A stretch of DNA of 64,000 bases from Acinetobacter bohemicus ANC 3994 (GCF_000367925.1 NZ_KB849164.1:908349-972348); one strand, 5' to 3'. Counted from the first letter of the stretch, positions 37,908 to 47,716 are shown. Notes: a model not told the origin generated them from the sequence alone. Numbers and translations: made by a program.

Positions 37908-39041
37908 ATGAAACTCAACAAATCTAATGTTGATGCTATCCCATTGTCTGAATCAGGTCAAAAAATTTACCGTGACTCTGAATTGATTGGCTTTGCAGTT
38001 CGGGCAACCAGTAAATCTAAATCTTATATTATAGAACGTCGCCATGCAGGGGAGCTCTTTCGTATTGCCCTTGGTAAAACTAATGAAATATCTACTTTAT
38101 CTGCCCGAGCAAAAGCACAAATGATTTTGGCAAAGATTGCCAACGGAGAGTACCAGAAGCCAGCGAAAGTAAAGTCAGTCAACAATCCATTAGATATGAC
38201 TGTGGGTGAAGCTTTAGACATCTATATAAAACAGAATGATTTTAAGCCAAAAACTGTGCGCCAATATAATAAATACTTTGATTTATATTTAGGTTGGTCC
38301 AAAAGAAAGCTATTTGAAATTACAAAAAATGAAGTACTTGAAAAGTTCCTTGAGGTTACTCAAATTAGTCCATCTTCTGCCAATGGTGCAATTTCGTTAT
38401 TAGGTACGTTGTGGAAGTACATGCATGTGCTGTACTCCAACGATGATAATCCAATTTTAAAAACCAATCCGGTTGACGTAATTGCTGTCACTAAGGGGTG
38501 GAATACTATTGAACGACGCGAACGTCATTTGAATAAAGAGGTGATTCATAAATATTATAATGCTGTCTTAAATTATCAGGATGAGCTTAACTTAGAGAAC
38601 ACTGCACGTTCAAATACCAATCGAGATATTTTATTGTTTGCAATGTATACAGGTTGCCGCCGTCAAGAGGTTTGCCAACTAAAATGGACTGATATTAATT
38701 TTAAAAATGGTACGGTAATTTTTAGGGATACAAAGAACGGCACAGATCATATTTTTCCCATCGGGGATCATCTACTTTCAATTTTAAAAGATCGTTTCTT
38801 GCTTCGTGAAAATGACTGGGTGTTTCCTGCAACCAAAATACCTACATCTGCAAATATACATGCTACAAAGGTTGATCGATTATTAAAAATCATAGGCGAA
38901 GAAGTGGGCTTCTATGTCTCTATGCATGATTTCAGACGTACATTTGCAACGATCTGTAATTTGCTTAGATTCAACATTTATGTGACCAAACGATTGTTAA
39001 ACCATACCGCCAAACCACGTATGGATGTAACTGGTGGCTAA
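37908..39041 (+). pseudogene. Phage tyrosine integrase, cut off before the catalytic Tyr
   Basis: 377 aa. N-terminal DUF4102-like arm domain (GFAVRATSKSKSYIIERRHAGE), SAM-like core-binding domain, then a catalytic domain with R251 (TGCRRQEVCQLKW) and H340/R343 (MHDFRRTF). P4-type integrases continue RLLNH...DVTGGY with Y as nucleophile; here the frame reads LLNHTAKPRMDVTGG and stops. The next gene (GTG 39034) begins inside the last codons. Both facts point to a recombination junction at about 39034-39041 that removed the active-site Tyr. Likely inactive. Confidence 0.82.
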
Positions 39042-39729
39042 ACAATCTGATTTAGAAACTCGTGCAATGATCGGTCGTAAACTTGCGCTGGCGCGTGAAC
39101 GCAGCGGTATGCTTCAGCATGAAGTTGCTATCGAATTATTTGGCGTAGCACAAAAAAATCGTATTAGTGAAATGGAGAATGGAAAAACTCTACCAGATGC
39201 AGAATTACTTCAGGTGATGTGCAGTCTTTACCGGGTTTCAGTAGATTGGGTACTGGGTTTTACAATTAATCCTGAATTGAATGAGACGGAATCAGTAGCT
39301 GGTCTTCTGTTTAACGGCTTTGGTGAGCAAATTACCGAGAATATTAACGCCGTAACCTTCCAGATTTCTAAGCTTTGGGCAATGCATATCACCAGCTTCC
39401 CTAAAGCTCTTAGCATGCAGCTATTAGAGCATGCTAAAACTGTAGTGAACCAATATTTATTGGATCAATGCTCAAATGATAAATTACAGCCAGCTATGAT
39501 TGAACTGATCCAAACAATTAAAGCTTGTGAAAAGGATCGGGCGATTCAATTCAATTACTTGGCCAAAGGCTTAGATGATATTTTTGAGCGCGATGAAGGT
39601 GATGTACAGGAGAAAATTTTACTTGATCTTAAAAAATCAAGAAAAACACGTTTTTCTCAAACCACATTGCCGAAAAGTGATTGCCAAGATAAGCAGATGG
39701 ATTTTTTAGATGGTTCTGGGTTGGGTTAA
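39034..39729 (+). CDS. XRE-family helix-turn-helix regulator, phage type
   Basis: 231 aa. N-terminal HTH (RKLALARERSGMLQHEVAIE, then NRISEMENGKTLPDAELLQVM) followed by a longer helical domain and a basic Ser/Lys-rich tail. The GTG start overlaps the integrase stop by 8 bp and lacks a ribosome site of its own; the true start may have been lost at the junction. It lies 3 bp before the small-terminase-like gene, so the two form an operon. It probably regulates phage gene expression; targets unknown. Confidence 0.75.
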   Translation: MAKQSDLETRAMIGRKLALARERSGMLQHEVAIELFGVAQKNRISEMENGKTLPDAELLQVMCSLYRVSVDWVLGFTINPELNETESVAGLLFNGFGEQITENINAVTFQISKLWAMHITSFPKALSMQLLEHAKTVVNQYLLDQCSNDKLQPAMIELIQTIKACEKDRAIQFNYLAKGLDDIFERDEGDVQEKILLDLKKSRKTRFSQTTLPKSDCQDKQMDFLDGSGLG

Positions 39730-39732
39730 TTT

Positions 39733-40590
39733 ATGGCTGTGCAATCTTATCCTCAAGAGGTTTGGGATCGATTAAAGGAGGTGTATGAAACATCTCCTAA
39801 GTTGACATGGCAGCAGCTGGTAGATTTTGTTGCTGAAGAACTGGGCTGTGAAATGCCTTCGGCGTCGGTTGTGCGCCGTAAAGCATTGGCTGAAAAATGG
39901 AAGAAGAGGACTAAATCACTAGTCAAAAAGAGTGCCCGTGAGCTCAATAATGAGATCAAAAAAATGACTAGTCAAAAGGCTGGTCAGAAAAGCTCACAAG
40001 GTGATGATAATAAAGATAAAAATAGGTCTGAAAATGACGTCAAAAATCCGTCATTTTTACCTGATTTTACTAGTCAAAGCTCGGGTAATTTTGATTCTGA
40101 TGACAGGGTGCAAAAAACCAAATTAACATCAGCTTCAATTATCAAGAAAAACCGCTACCGTCTAGCAGGTTTAGGTGAGCTTGCAGGCGATACAATTGAT
40201 AGTGTGATCCACATCCGCGATGAAGTGTTACAGATCGATATAAACGGGCCAATCACTGAAGAAACTGAACAGATTTTCAAGAATGTAAAATTTAAGATGG
40301 GGCTGATCAGTCAAATTGTTGAGTTAAATGTTAAGCAAAGTATCACCTTAGCCAACATTGCGCGGTCAGAGGCATTGTTTTGGGGCTTTGAACTGGAAGA
40401 CCTCAAGGATTTATCGGAAGTGCAGGCACGGCGTACAGCTGTTGTTTCAGATGCTGAAAGAAAACTACAGGAAGCTAAAGAGAAAATGAAAGAAGGCAAA
40501 CGTGCAGCATTCCAGCGTAAGCTTGAAATTATTGAGGCTGGAGAGAGTGAGGAAGATGAATTTCCCCCAAAAGATTCTGGTTTGCATTAA
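39733..40590 (+). CDS. Phage small-terminase-like/DNA-binding protein
   Basis: 285 aa. An N-terminal helix-turn-helix-like region (WQQLVDFVAEELGCEMPSAS, VVRRKALAEKWKK) precedes a basic low-complexity linker and a coiled-coil C-terminal part (residues about 215-265, rich in E/K/A). This order is usual for small terminase-like phage proteins that recognise DNA. The large terminase that should follow is absent; metabolic genes start instead, so this is likely the edge of a deleted prophage segment. Function inferred from layout only. Confidence 0.5.
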   Translation: MAVQSYPQEVWDRLKEVYETSPKLTWQQLVDFVAEELGCEMPSASVVRRKALAEKWKKRTKSLVKKSARELNNEIKKMTSQKAGQKSSQGDDNKDKNRSENDVKNPSFLPDFTSQSSGNFDSDDRVQKTKLTSASIIKKNRYRLAGLGELAGDTIDSVIHIRDEVLQIDINGPITEETEQIFKNVKFKMGLISQIVELNVKQSITLANIARSEALFWGFELEDLKDLSEVQARRTAVVSDAERKLQEAKEKMKEGKRAAFQRKLEIIEAGESEEDEFPPKDSGLH

Positions 40591-40687
40591 ATGAGTAGGC
40601 AATAAATCATTTGTTGTTTTTATTCTTGATAAATAAACGATTGTGTTTATAAATATAACCTACTTTATAACTATAAGACTCGACAGT

Positions 40688-41116
40688 ATGCACCCTCTAA
40701 ATGTTCTATTTGTTGCTGGATTTGGTCCCATTACTCAGTCTCATGAGAAAAGCCAATCCTTATATGTAAATACTTTAAATTTACCCTTGAGAGCAATGGA
40801 AGGTAATGAAACTTATCTTTCCTGTGAGAAAGGTGAGATAGGGGGTGTGAATCATTTTGCGCTGTGGCCGCTTGCTCAGGCTGCGCAATCTTGTTTTGGA
40901 TCAGAAGACTGGCCATCCAATATAACCGCTCCGCAGAGCTGGATTGAGTTTGAAGTTGAAGATATTGCTGTGGTTTCAGAGCAAATGATTTCTAAAGGTT
41001 ATTACTTATTGGTTAATAACCGTGTTGAACCTTGGGGGCAGTCGGTTACTCGGTTCCTTAGCCCTGAAGGGATATTGATTGGATTAACTGTCACCCCATG
41101 GTTGCGTCCCGAATAA
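40688..41116 (+). CDS. VOC (glyoxalase/bleomycin-resistance fold) protein
   Basis: 142 aa from the ATG at 40688 (the earlier in-frame start at 40643 gives an unlikely N-terminus). A single pair of beta-alpha-beta-beta-beta modules, with SWIEFEVEDIAVVSEQMISKG in the second half and the closing TRFLSPEGILIGLT strand, is the VOC superfamily plan. Such proteins are metal-dependent dioxygenases, isomerases or drug binders. The first gene after the phage segment. No substrate evident. Confidence 0.75.
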   Translation: MHPLNVLFVAGFGPITQSHEKSQSLYVNTLNLPLRAMEGNETYLSCEKGEIGGVNHFALWPLAQAAQSCFGSEDWPSNITAPQSWIEFEVEDIAVVSEQMISKGYYLLVNNRVEPWGQSVTRFLSPEGILIGLTVTPWLRPE

Positions 41117-41516
41117 AATAGTTTGAACAAAAGAGTGAATAATGCTTCGCTGTTTTTATACTTTTAATGATTGATAAAAGGTCCTGGTTTGTATTAAGTA
41201 TGCAAAAAGTGAAAGAAAATTCAGATTGATTTGATTTTTTGGTAGGAGTGGCAATATATGCTTTACATAAAGGCTACTCTTGCATTACAGCTGCTACATT
41301 TTTGCATTAGGTGTGATTTAAATGATTCTAGTATTGCGAAAAATGCCAGCTACATCAGATTAGGTGCTAAAGCTTCTTAAAATTAAATAATTAATTTAGT
41401 AAATCTCTTTCATAAATCAAAATATTTTTTTCGCATCATGGTTGTACAATAATCTGGGCTTCCAATTAAAAAACGCCAAGTTGATTTGAGTCTACCCAAC
41501 TTGGCTAAAATAATGG
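41117..41516. other. Gene-free interval with a minus-strand terminator
   Basis: No gene seen. At 41475-41505 a 9-bp stem GCCAAGTTG/CAACTTGGC with an A-run to its left is a good minus-strand terminator for the hydrolase gene that ends at 41517. Confidence 0.6.
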
Positions 41517-42587
41517 TTATTTTAAGTTTTTAGTAAAAAAATTAGTCAATTTATCAAATGGAATGAGATCGGTACGGTCATATAAATCAACATGTCCTGC
41601 GCCTTTAACGTAATACAGTTCTTTCGATTGTCCTGCAAGTTTATACGCCTCTTCACTAAACTCTTTTGAATGCGCCTGATCACCAGTAATAAACAACATT
41701 GGACGAGGTGAAATGGTTTCAATATCATTGAACGGATAGAAGTTCATAAACTTCACATTACTGGTCAAAGTGGGATGTGTGGTTGTTTTTGAGTCAGCAC
41801 CTTTAGGGGTGAATTCACCGCGTGATGTTCGATAAAAGTCAAAAAACTCACGTTGAATTGGATGCGTGTCTGCTGTTAACTCATGTACTGTACCACTGGT
41901 ATATTCAGTTTTCCCACCCGTAAATTCAACATAACGTTGTTGAGCTGCATCTGCAATGATTTGTTTTCTCTGCGCTAAAGTCTGAGAGTAGTTTAGGGCA
42001 TTACGGTTTGCAGCACCCATATCGTACATACTGACGGTTGCAATCGCTTTCATACGCGGGTCAATTTTAGCAGCGCTAATCACGAAACTCCCACTTCCAC
42101 AAATACCCAAAGCACCAATTCGGTTGCGATCAATAAAACCACGCGTCCCTAAATAATCCACCGCTGCACTAAACGCTTCTGCATAAATATCAGGTGCAAC
42201 CACATTACGCGCTTGCCCTTCGCTTTCACCCCAAAAAGATTGATCAATCGCTAAGGTGACAAAACCTTGTTCAGCCAGCTTTTGCGCATAGAGCATCGAA
42301 CTTTGCTCTTTTACTGCACCCATTGGATGTCCGATAACAATGGCAGGTGCTTTGCTATTCTTCTTTAAATTTTTTGGAAGGACTAAATTACCCACAATAT
42401 TCATATTGTATTGGTTTTTAAAGGTCACTTTTTGAACAGTGACTTGAGAGCTTTGATAAAAATTATTTGCATCATTTGACATATCTGCTGCCATTGTTGA
42501 GGGGGTAGAAAATAGAGCTATTGTTGCGACTAAAAGTGTGCTTGCTGTAGAAACTCGAAGTTTCTGTGTGAATTTAGAGAGTTGCAT
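41517..42587 (-). CDS. Secreted alpha/beta hydrolase (YcjY/dienelactone-hydrolase-like)
   Basis: 356 aa from the ATG at 42587 (a TTG 12 bp upstream is less likely). N-terminal signal peptide ending near TMAA. Hydrolase core: IVIGHPMGAVKEQSSM oxyanion loop, ALGICGSGSFV nucleophile elbow (GxCxSG), FITGDQAHS acid loop and GAGHVDLYD His. This matches YcjY-type hydrolases. Minus-strand neighbour of a cyclophilin-like gene (34 bp apart) and divergent from a LysR gene, which probably controls both. Substrate unknown. Confidence 0.8.
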   Translation of the reverse strand: MQLSKFTQKLRVSTASTLLVATIALFSTPSTMAADMSNDANNFYQSSQVTVQKVTFKNQYNMNIVGNLVLPKNLKKNSKAPAIVIGHPMGAVKEQSSMLYAQKLAEQGFVTLAIDQSFWGESEGQARNVVAPDIYAEAFSAAVDYLGTRGFIDRNRIGALGICGSGSFVISAAKIDPRMKAIATVSMYDMGAANRNALNYSQTLAQRKQIIADAAQQRYVEFTGGKTEYTSGTVHELTADTHPIQREFFDFYRTSRGEFTPKGADSKTTTHPTLTSNVKFMNFYPFNDIETISPRPMLFITGDQAHSKEFSEEAYKLAGQSKELYYVKGAGHVDLYDRTDLIPFDKLTNFFTKNLK

Positions 42588-42633
42588 GATGATTTCCAAT
42601 AAACATAAAATTGATAAAAGGGCAGTTGATGCT

Positions 42634-43140
42634 CTATTTCACTTGGCTGATCAAAACATTCAGCTCATCTTTTTGAGAAAAATCGTTTGGTAATGCATCC
42701 ATTTTTCCAAGGAAAATTAATCCGTTGGCATATCCAACATCAGAATCTTTATAGAAAAATGCAAGATTGCCCCACGGTGCGAAATAAGTAAGATCACCTG
42801 ATTTTCCTGCATAGCCTTTAGGTGCACCTTGAGTTGATAATTTTTGAGGAAGATGGGCGATTTTCTCTGATGCTGCATAGTCTTTTAAGGTCAAAGTTAG
42901 AGGCAGGTGTTGAATAAAATCTTGCGTCGTGGGTGAATCAATTAAGGTCACCGAAATCGGCTGTTTTGATCCTTCAATCTGAATTCGAATATTCATGTTT
43001 AAACGCTTCTTTTGTGAATGATGATCGACTCGGTTTTTGGCTTCGGCATTTATTACACTTAAACTTAAAAGAACCAAGAGCAAGCTTAAATAGCCAAAAA
43101 CAACCAAGGAATACTGTGTTTTATTCATGATTGAGATCAT
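42634..43140 (-). CDS. Exported cyclophilin-like fold protein
   Basis: 168 aa. N-terminal membrane/signal segment (SLVVFGYLSLLLVLLSLSV, about 11-29), then a beta-barrel domain of the Cyclophil_like family: MNIRIQIEGSKQPISVTLID, LPLTLTLKDYAASEKIAHLP, and the GDLTYFAPWGNLAFFY block. These are peptidyl-prolyl-isomerase-fold relatives of unknown activity. First gene of the minus-strand operon divergent from LysR, with GGAA before the ATG. Confidence 0.8.
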   Translation of the reverse strand: MISIMNKTQYSLVVFGYLSLLLVLLSLSVINAEAKNRVDHHSQKKRLNMNIRIQIEGSKQPISVTLIDSPTTQDFIQHLPLTLTLKDYAASEKIAHLPQKLSTQGAPKGYAGKSGDLTYFAPWGNLAFFYKDSDVGYANGLIFLGKMDALPNDFSQKDELNVLISQVK

Positions 43141-43372
43141 CTCAATTCCATTAAACTGAAGGATTCAAATACTTTTAAATCGGTTTTGAGCGCATCTAAA
43201 ATAGCAACTCAAGGAACTCCAATGAATTGAGTGTAAGTGCTTTCAAGAAAAATGATTAGACTAAAAAACAGACATAAACTTATGAGTAAATTTCATCAAT
43301 TAAGCTAAAATTGCTTTGATTAATCGATATAATTAAACGTAGACAGGCTTTAATCTTGAGAGGAATACACGG

Positions 43373-44278
43373 ATGATCACCAAAGAAAATTATAATGATT
43401 TGTATGCCTTTCTGATGGTGACTCGGGAAGGAAGCTTTACCAAAGCTGCGGGTAAACTGGGAGTGTCCCAATCTGCATTAAGCCATACCATTCGCGGACT
43501 AGAAGAACGACTCGGAATTTTATTGCTCACGCGTACCACACGGAGTGTTTCAGTCACTGAAGCGGGTGAACGGTTACGACAAACTATCAGTCCCAATTTT
43601 GACCAAATTGACAATGAACTTTCACTTCTGACCAAATTGAGAGATACGCCAGCAGGTACAATTAGAATTAATGCCAGTAGTCATGCCATCCGACAAATTT
43701 TATTACCTAAACTCAAAAATCTGAGTCTGCTTTATCCCGATGTCCATGTTGAATTAACAGCAAACAGTGGCATGGTGGATATTGTGGCGGAACGTTTTGA
43801 TGCAGGCGTGCGTTTTGGTAGCCGCGTGGCAGATGGAATGATTGCAGTGCGTATCGGTCAAGATGTCAATATGGTGGTGGTGGCGACACCCGAATATTTT
43901 GAGAAAAATGGTAGGCCACAAACACCTCAAGAATTGACACAGCATCAATGTATTGGGTTTAGGCTGACTATACAGGGTGGCATTTATGCGTGGGAGTTTG
44001 TTAAAGATGGTTTAGAAATTAAAATTAAAATACAAGGGCAGTGGGTTTTTAACGAGTCTTACCATAGTGTAGATGCCGTAAGACTCGGATTAGGCCTGGC
44101 GTATATTCCTGAAGATATGGTGCAAGATGATCTGGAACAGGGGCGTTTAATTAAAGTACTTGAAGCGTACAGTATTACCTTTCCGGGCTATCATTTATAT
44201 TATCCGCATAGACGACAGCAATCTCCCGCGTTAAAACTGGTTATTGATACTTTGCGTGTAACAGATGACGCCAAGTAA
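43373..44278 (+). CDS. LysR-family transcriptional regulator
   Basis: 301 aa. Winged HTH at about residues 18-60 (GSFTKAAGKLGVSQSALSHT, then IRGLEERLGI) and a type-2 periplasmic-binding effector domain. AGAGGA precedes the ATG. It is divergent from the cyclophilin-like/hydrolase operon (232 bp gap), the classical LysR arrangement, and its 3' end overlaps the convergent MFS gene by 38 bp. The likely role is redox or xenobiotic response, by analogy with similar operons. Confidence 0.92.
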   Translation: MITKENYNDLYAFLMVTREGSFTKAAGKLGVSQSALSHTIRGLEERLGILLLTRTTRSVSVTEAGERLRQTISPNFDQIDNELSLLTKLRDTPAGTIRINASSHAIRQILLPKLKNLSLLYPDVHVELTANSGMVDIVAERFDAGVRFGSRVADGMIAVRIGQDVNMVVVATPEYFEKNGRPQTPQELTQHQCIGFRLTIQGGIYAWEFVKDGLEIKIKIQGQWVFNESYHSVDAVRLGLGLAYIPEDMVQDDLEQGRLIKVLEAYSITFPGYHLYYPHRRQQSPALKLVIDTLRVTDDAK

Positions 44279-45319
44279 GTAATGAAAATACAGCACTTAA
44301 GAGTAAAATCAATGCGCTAAACACGAAGGTAGCTTGATAGCCTTGAGTATCAAACAATACTCCACCGAGTGTTGCACCTAAAGTAATCGCCAGTTGTATA
44401 ATGGCCACCATTAAGCCCCCACCTAATTCTGCATCATGCGGCAAAGTGCGGGTAAGCCAAGTATTCCAAGCCACGGGCGCTGACGTTCCAATAAAACCCC
44501 AAACTGCCATCAATAAAGCAACGATCCAAATTTGATGCCCAAAGAAAATAAGAGCTGTTGCTACCAGAGCCATGCCGATTGGAATAAAGAACAGGTAGCG
44601 GTACACATGGCGATGTAAAATATGACTGATCACGAAGGTTCCAACCAAGCCTGCCAGACCCAAGACTAGAAGCAGGGTTGAAAGCATATTGGTATTGACC
44701 AGAGTCACACTTTCTAAAAATGGACGTAAATAGGTAAACAGCGCAAACTGTCCCATAAATAAGAACAAAACACCAAGCATGCCCAAAACAACCACTGGTC
44801 GTTTTAATAAAGAAAATACCTGTCCAGATTTTTGTTGCGTATTAACGGCTGGCAAAGCGGGCATACTTTTGATTTGCCAAAGTAAAGCCATGATGGCAAT
44901 AGGCACAATACAAAAGAAAGCACCACGCCAACCAATGATTGAACCTAAAAAACTTCCAAGCGGTGCAGCCACTGTGACGGCCAAAGCATTGCCACCATTT
45001 AAAAGCCCCAGTGCTTTGGGTACTTGGTTAAAGGGAACTAGTCGCATCACAATTGAAGTGGAGATGGCCCAAAAACCACCAATGACAATACCCAAAAGGG
45101 CGCGTCCAGTCATAAATAATAGTGAATTATGCGCAAGGGTCACCATAATGCCTGAAATAATCATCAGAATGGTTAAACCCAGAATCACATGACGTCGATC
45201 CCACTGTTTGGTGATTTTGCTGATGGTTAAACTACTCAGCACTGCGAAAATCCCTGAAATGGCAATCGCCTGTCCGACTTGTCCTTCACTCATATTTAAA
45301 TCGGATGCGATGGGGGTTA

Positions 45320-46159
45320 GGGCGTGTCCTCATTTGGCTTTACACCAAATAAACATGCAAGCAATGTAAATCATAGACTGATAATTTCGTGCAAGCTTAT
45401 CAAATCGGGTTGCAATCGCTCGAAAATGTTTTAACCTCGCAAACGCATTCTCAACTAAATGCCTTAATCGATATAGATATTTATCAAATTCTTTATTTAA
45501 TCTTTTACTATTTGATCTCATTGGAATAATTGGAATCATATTTTTATTTTTAATCAATATTCTGATGGTCTCAGCATCATATCCCTTATCTGCAATTAAA
45601 TAATCTGCTTTTTCTACAGTCTCTATCAATTGCTCTGCAACTTGGCTATCGTGGACTTGACCCCCAGTGATTTTAAAATCAATCGGTAATCCATTCGCGT
45701 CGGTTGCAAGATGTATTTTTGTTGTTCGCCCACCACGTGATTGTCCAATTGCTCTTTCGAAACCATTCCGAGCTCCACTTGCATGCTGATGCACGCGTAT
45801 GTAGCTTCCGTCAATGAATACCCATTCTTGATCCAAGACGCCACGTAATCTAAAAAAAATTTATTCCACAACCCCTTACTTGCCCAACGATTAAAACGAT
45901 TATAAGCAGTTTGCCAAGGACAAAATTCTTGAGGAATATCACGCCATGTCGCACCTGTACGTAGTTTCCATAAGATAGCTTCCATGATATTTCTACTATT
46001 CTTTGAACAGTAGCAACCGTGTAATCGCATTGTATCTTGGATTTGCTGCCAAATATTATCTGTTAAAAGAGTACGTGCCATTGAATAATATTGAAATACA
46101 ACTAATTTGGAATATTATTTTAAGTCTTTAACATCCATTCTTCAAATGAGGACACGCCC
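45320..46159 (-). mobile_element. IS5-family (IS427-type) insertion sequence, 840 bp
   Basis: Terminal inverted repeats of at least 17 bp (GGGCGTGTCCTCATTTG at the left and its complement at the right) and a TA target duplication (45318-45319 and 46160-46161). Length, TA duplication and a two-frame DDE transposase are all typical of the IS427 group. Inserted in the MFS exporter gene. Ends and reading frames are intact, so the element may still be active. Confidence 0.93.
45330..46081 (-). CDS. IS427-type transposase in two overlapping frames
   Basis: Frame A (46081-45626) gives the N-terminal DUF4096-like part: LTDNIWQQIQDTMRLHGCYC, LRTGATWRDIPQEFCPW. Frame B (to 45330) gives the DDE catalytic part: FIDGSYIRVHQHASGA (first D), KIHLATDANGLPI, YLIADKGYDAETIR (second D) and HLVENAFARLKHFRAIATRF (E). 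The frames join at an A8 run (T8 in the mRNA sense strand) at 45852-45859, the expected programmed slippage site. The fused protein of about 250 aa would be the active transposase. Confidence 0.9.
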
Positions 46160-46559
46160 TAGTAAACTGACGGGCATAAATTCAGAGGCAATCAGCACAG
46201 CACAGCACAAAGACATTACCCAGACAGCTCCCCAAGCAGGAGGGCTTGATGGCGCCATCACTGGGGCAGTTAGATTGGGAGAGAGTGACATAAGACTTCC
46301 TGCTTTGATCAAAATAAAGCATTGAGGTGTTCGAAGAAGTCAGCAGATTAACAAAGATTTGGGAAACAGATTAGATTCTGAAATACGAATAGACTTATGA
46401 GTTCTATTTATGAATGTTTAAAAAGTCGATGGTGCGGTTAAATTCTTCAGCCATTTAAAGTGATATTGTTCATCAATTTGAATACACAAGTTTTTGATTA
46501 TTATGTCAGAGCACTTGTGTTGAACGGCCACATTTCTCTTAGAAAAAGTTAGTCTTGGA

Positions 46560-46742
46560 CTACTCCCAGTATCCTAGTTACGCCAATAGCTCAGGGAGAA
46601 AAGAATCTCATCCTCCAAGCCTAACTTAGGTGGTCTGCCTTTAGTTGGAGTATGCCTCTGCAATTACTCAAGCATTAAATGAGATGCCAGTGTATCGCTT
46701 AAACTGAGAATCAGAAAGCTTCTTTGAGTCGATGTATTTCAT
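46560..46742 (-). pseudogene. Remnant of a second IS5-group transposase
   Basis: Minus-strand ATG at 46742 begins MKYIDSKKLSDSQFKRYTGI, then a stop. In another frame KGRPPKLGLEDEILFSLSYWR follows, then another stop where family members read EYRT. Both blocks match the N-terminal HTH of DDE_Tnp_4 transposases (LS.EQFKR.TG ... GRPxKLSLEDQ...YWREYRT). Only about 60 codons remain, with at least one frameshift. Confidence 0.7.
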
Positions 46743-46914
46743 ACACAGATTATGTATGGATATTGCAATATTTTCAGTACATATTATCATCAAAAATATG
46801 ATCCTTTTTTGATTTATGAAAGAGATCAAGTAATTATTAGACCACCTTCTGGTGGCTTTTGAATATCTAAGCACTCATAATACTTATAAATAATAAATGA
46901 TCACTTAAGTAAGT

Positions 46915-47439
46915 ATGGAAAATAAAGATAAATACGATGAGGCTGTGTACAAGGCTCTTTTTGACTTTCAATTAAAAGAATTCGATGATACTAAGGCTCA
47001 ACATTCAAAATTAGAAGATAAAGCAGCTAAGTATTTAACATTCACTTCAATAATTATTGCAGCGTTAAGTATTTTTTCTAAGCAATATTTATTTGATACT
47101 AATGAAAAAGATTTTCTCTTTTATATTATTGTTTTTTTGATCGTTTTAATTTTTATTAGTTTGTGTTGTATCGCGAGGTTCTTATTTCATGTGGTTGAAG
47201 TTAGTGAGGTGGGACGGCTTAAGAGTGATAGCGAAATGATAAATTTTTTTATACAAAATGATTTACCTACTGTTCAATATAATTTAGCTAAAGATCTTAC
47301 CCAAGCAATACAGATGTATGATGCCAGAAATCGTATTAAAGTTAATTATCTCAAAAATGCGTTTAAAGAGATAAAATTCTGTGGTTTATTGTTGGTATTA
47401 ACAGTAATATTGATCGTAATTGATACACTTGTTATTTAA
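46915..47439 (+). CDS. Three-helix membrane protein, candidate effector of an accessory system
   Basis: 174 aa. Charged amphipathic N-terminus (FDFQLKEFDDTKAQHSKLED, 17-36), then two helices (about 41-58 and 68-91), a cytosolic helical domain, and a C-terminal helix (about 152-172). The layout (soluble helix carrying KA..., paired TM helices) recalls membrane effectors such as SLATT or Pycsar-TM proteins, but no signature proves it. It is followed at once by two overlapping proline-rich mini-genes. Its low GC suggests recent acquisition. Function unknown. Confidence 0.6.
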   Translation: MENKDKYDEAVYKALFDFQLKEFDDTKAQHSKLEDKAAKYLTFTSIIIAALSIFSKQYLFDTNEKDFLFYIIVFLIVLIFISLCCIARFLFHVVEVSEVGRLKSDSEMINFFIQNDLPTVQYNLAKDLTQAIQMYDARNRIKVNYLKNAFKEIKFCGLLLVLTVILIVIDTLVI

Positions 47440-47444
47440 TAATT

Positions 47445-47543
47445 ATGATTAATTACAATAGACCAACACCACCTGATGTAAACAGACCTCCCGTTATTGT
47501 AGAAGAGAGAAGCCTTGATAAAGATAAGGTGATAACAAGATGA
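47445..47543 (+). CDS. Proline-rich mini-protein 1 (32 aa)
   Basis: ATG 5 bp after the membrane-protein stop codon. The product begins MINYNRPTPPDVNRPPVIVE. Its TGA stop overlaps the ATG of the next mini-gene (ATGA), a classical translational-coupling junction. Support is the ordered arrangement and shared proline-rich style; there is no database evidence. Confidence 0.45.
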   Translation: MINYNRPTPPDVNRPPVIVEERSLDKDKVITR

Positions 47544-47641
47544 GTACTATTAAACCAGTGCCTCCAACCATACCTACTCCACCAATTAAAATAGTTGGTG
47601 ATTCTATGCCGAAAGGGTTAGGTAAAAGCAAACCAAAATGA
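47540..47641 (+). CDS. Proline-rich mini-protein 2 (33 aa)
   Basis: Starts at the ATGA overlap with mini-gene 1, with AAGGTG upstream. The product starts MSTIKPVPPTIPTPPIKIV and ends in a Lys-rich tail (GLGKSKPK). A terminator lies 50 bp downstream, closing a three-gene unit with the membrane protein. Confidence 0.45.
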   Translation: MSTIKPVPPTIPTPPIKIVGDSMPKGLGKSKPK

Positions 47642-47690
47642 GAAATCTAATAGGTTATTAGTTCTTTATTGTTATAAGTTACTTTTTAAA

Positions 47691-47716
47691 AAGTTACCAT
47701 TAGGTAGCTTTTTTAT
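47691..47716 (+). terminator. Terminator closing the membrane-protein unit
   Basis: AAGTTACC/GGTAGCTT (one wobble), ATTA loop, T6. It lies 13 bp before the TTGGAAC-type box of the next unit. Confidence 0.8.

Larger units (their letters stand above)
44241..46291 (-). pseudogene. MFS exporter (NepI/purine efflux-like) interrupted by an IS
   Basis: The N-terminal 43 codons lie at 46291-46162 (MSLSPNLTAP ... CCAVLIASEFMPVSL) and the rest at 45317-44241 (TPIASDLNMSEGQVGQAIAISG onward, 12-helix MFS). Removing the insertion and one TA restores the frame exactly: PVSLL joins TPIASDL. The EFMPVSLLTPIA..L..SEG.GQAI order is that of NepI-type efflux proteins. A shortened product from Met at 45293 would lack helix 1 and is unlikely to work. 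Confidence 0.9.

Noticed and set aside
46107..46325. 72-aa plus-strand frame right of the IS
   Set aside because: Antisense of the MFS N-terminal segment and the IS end.
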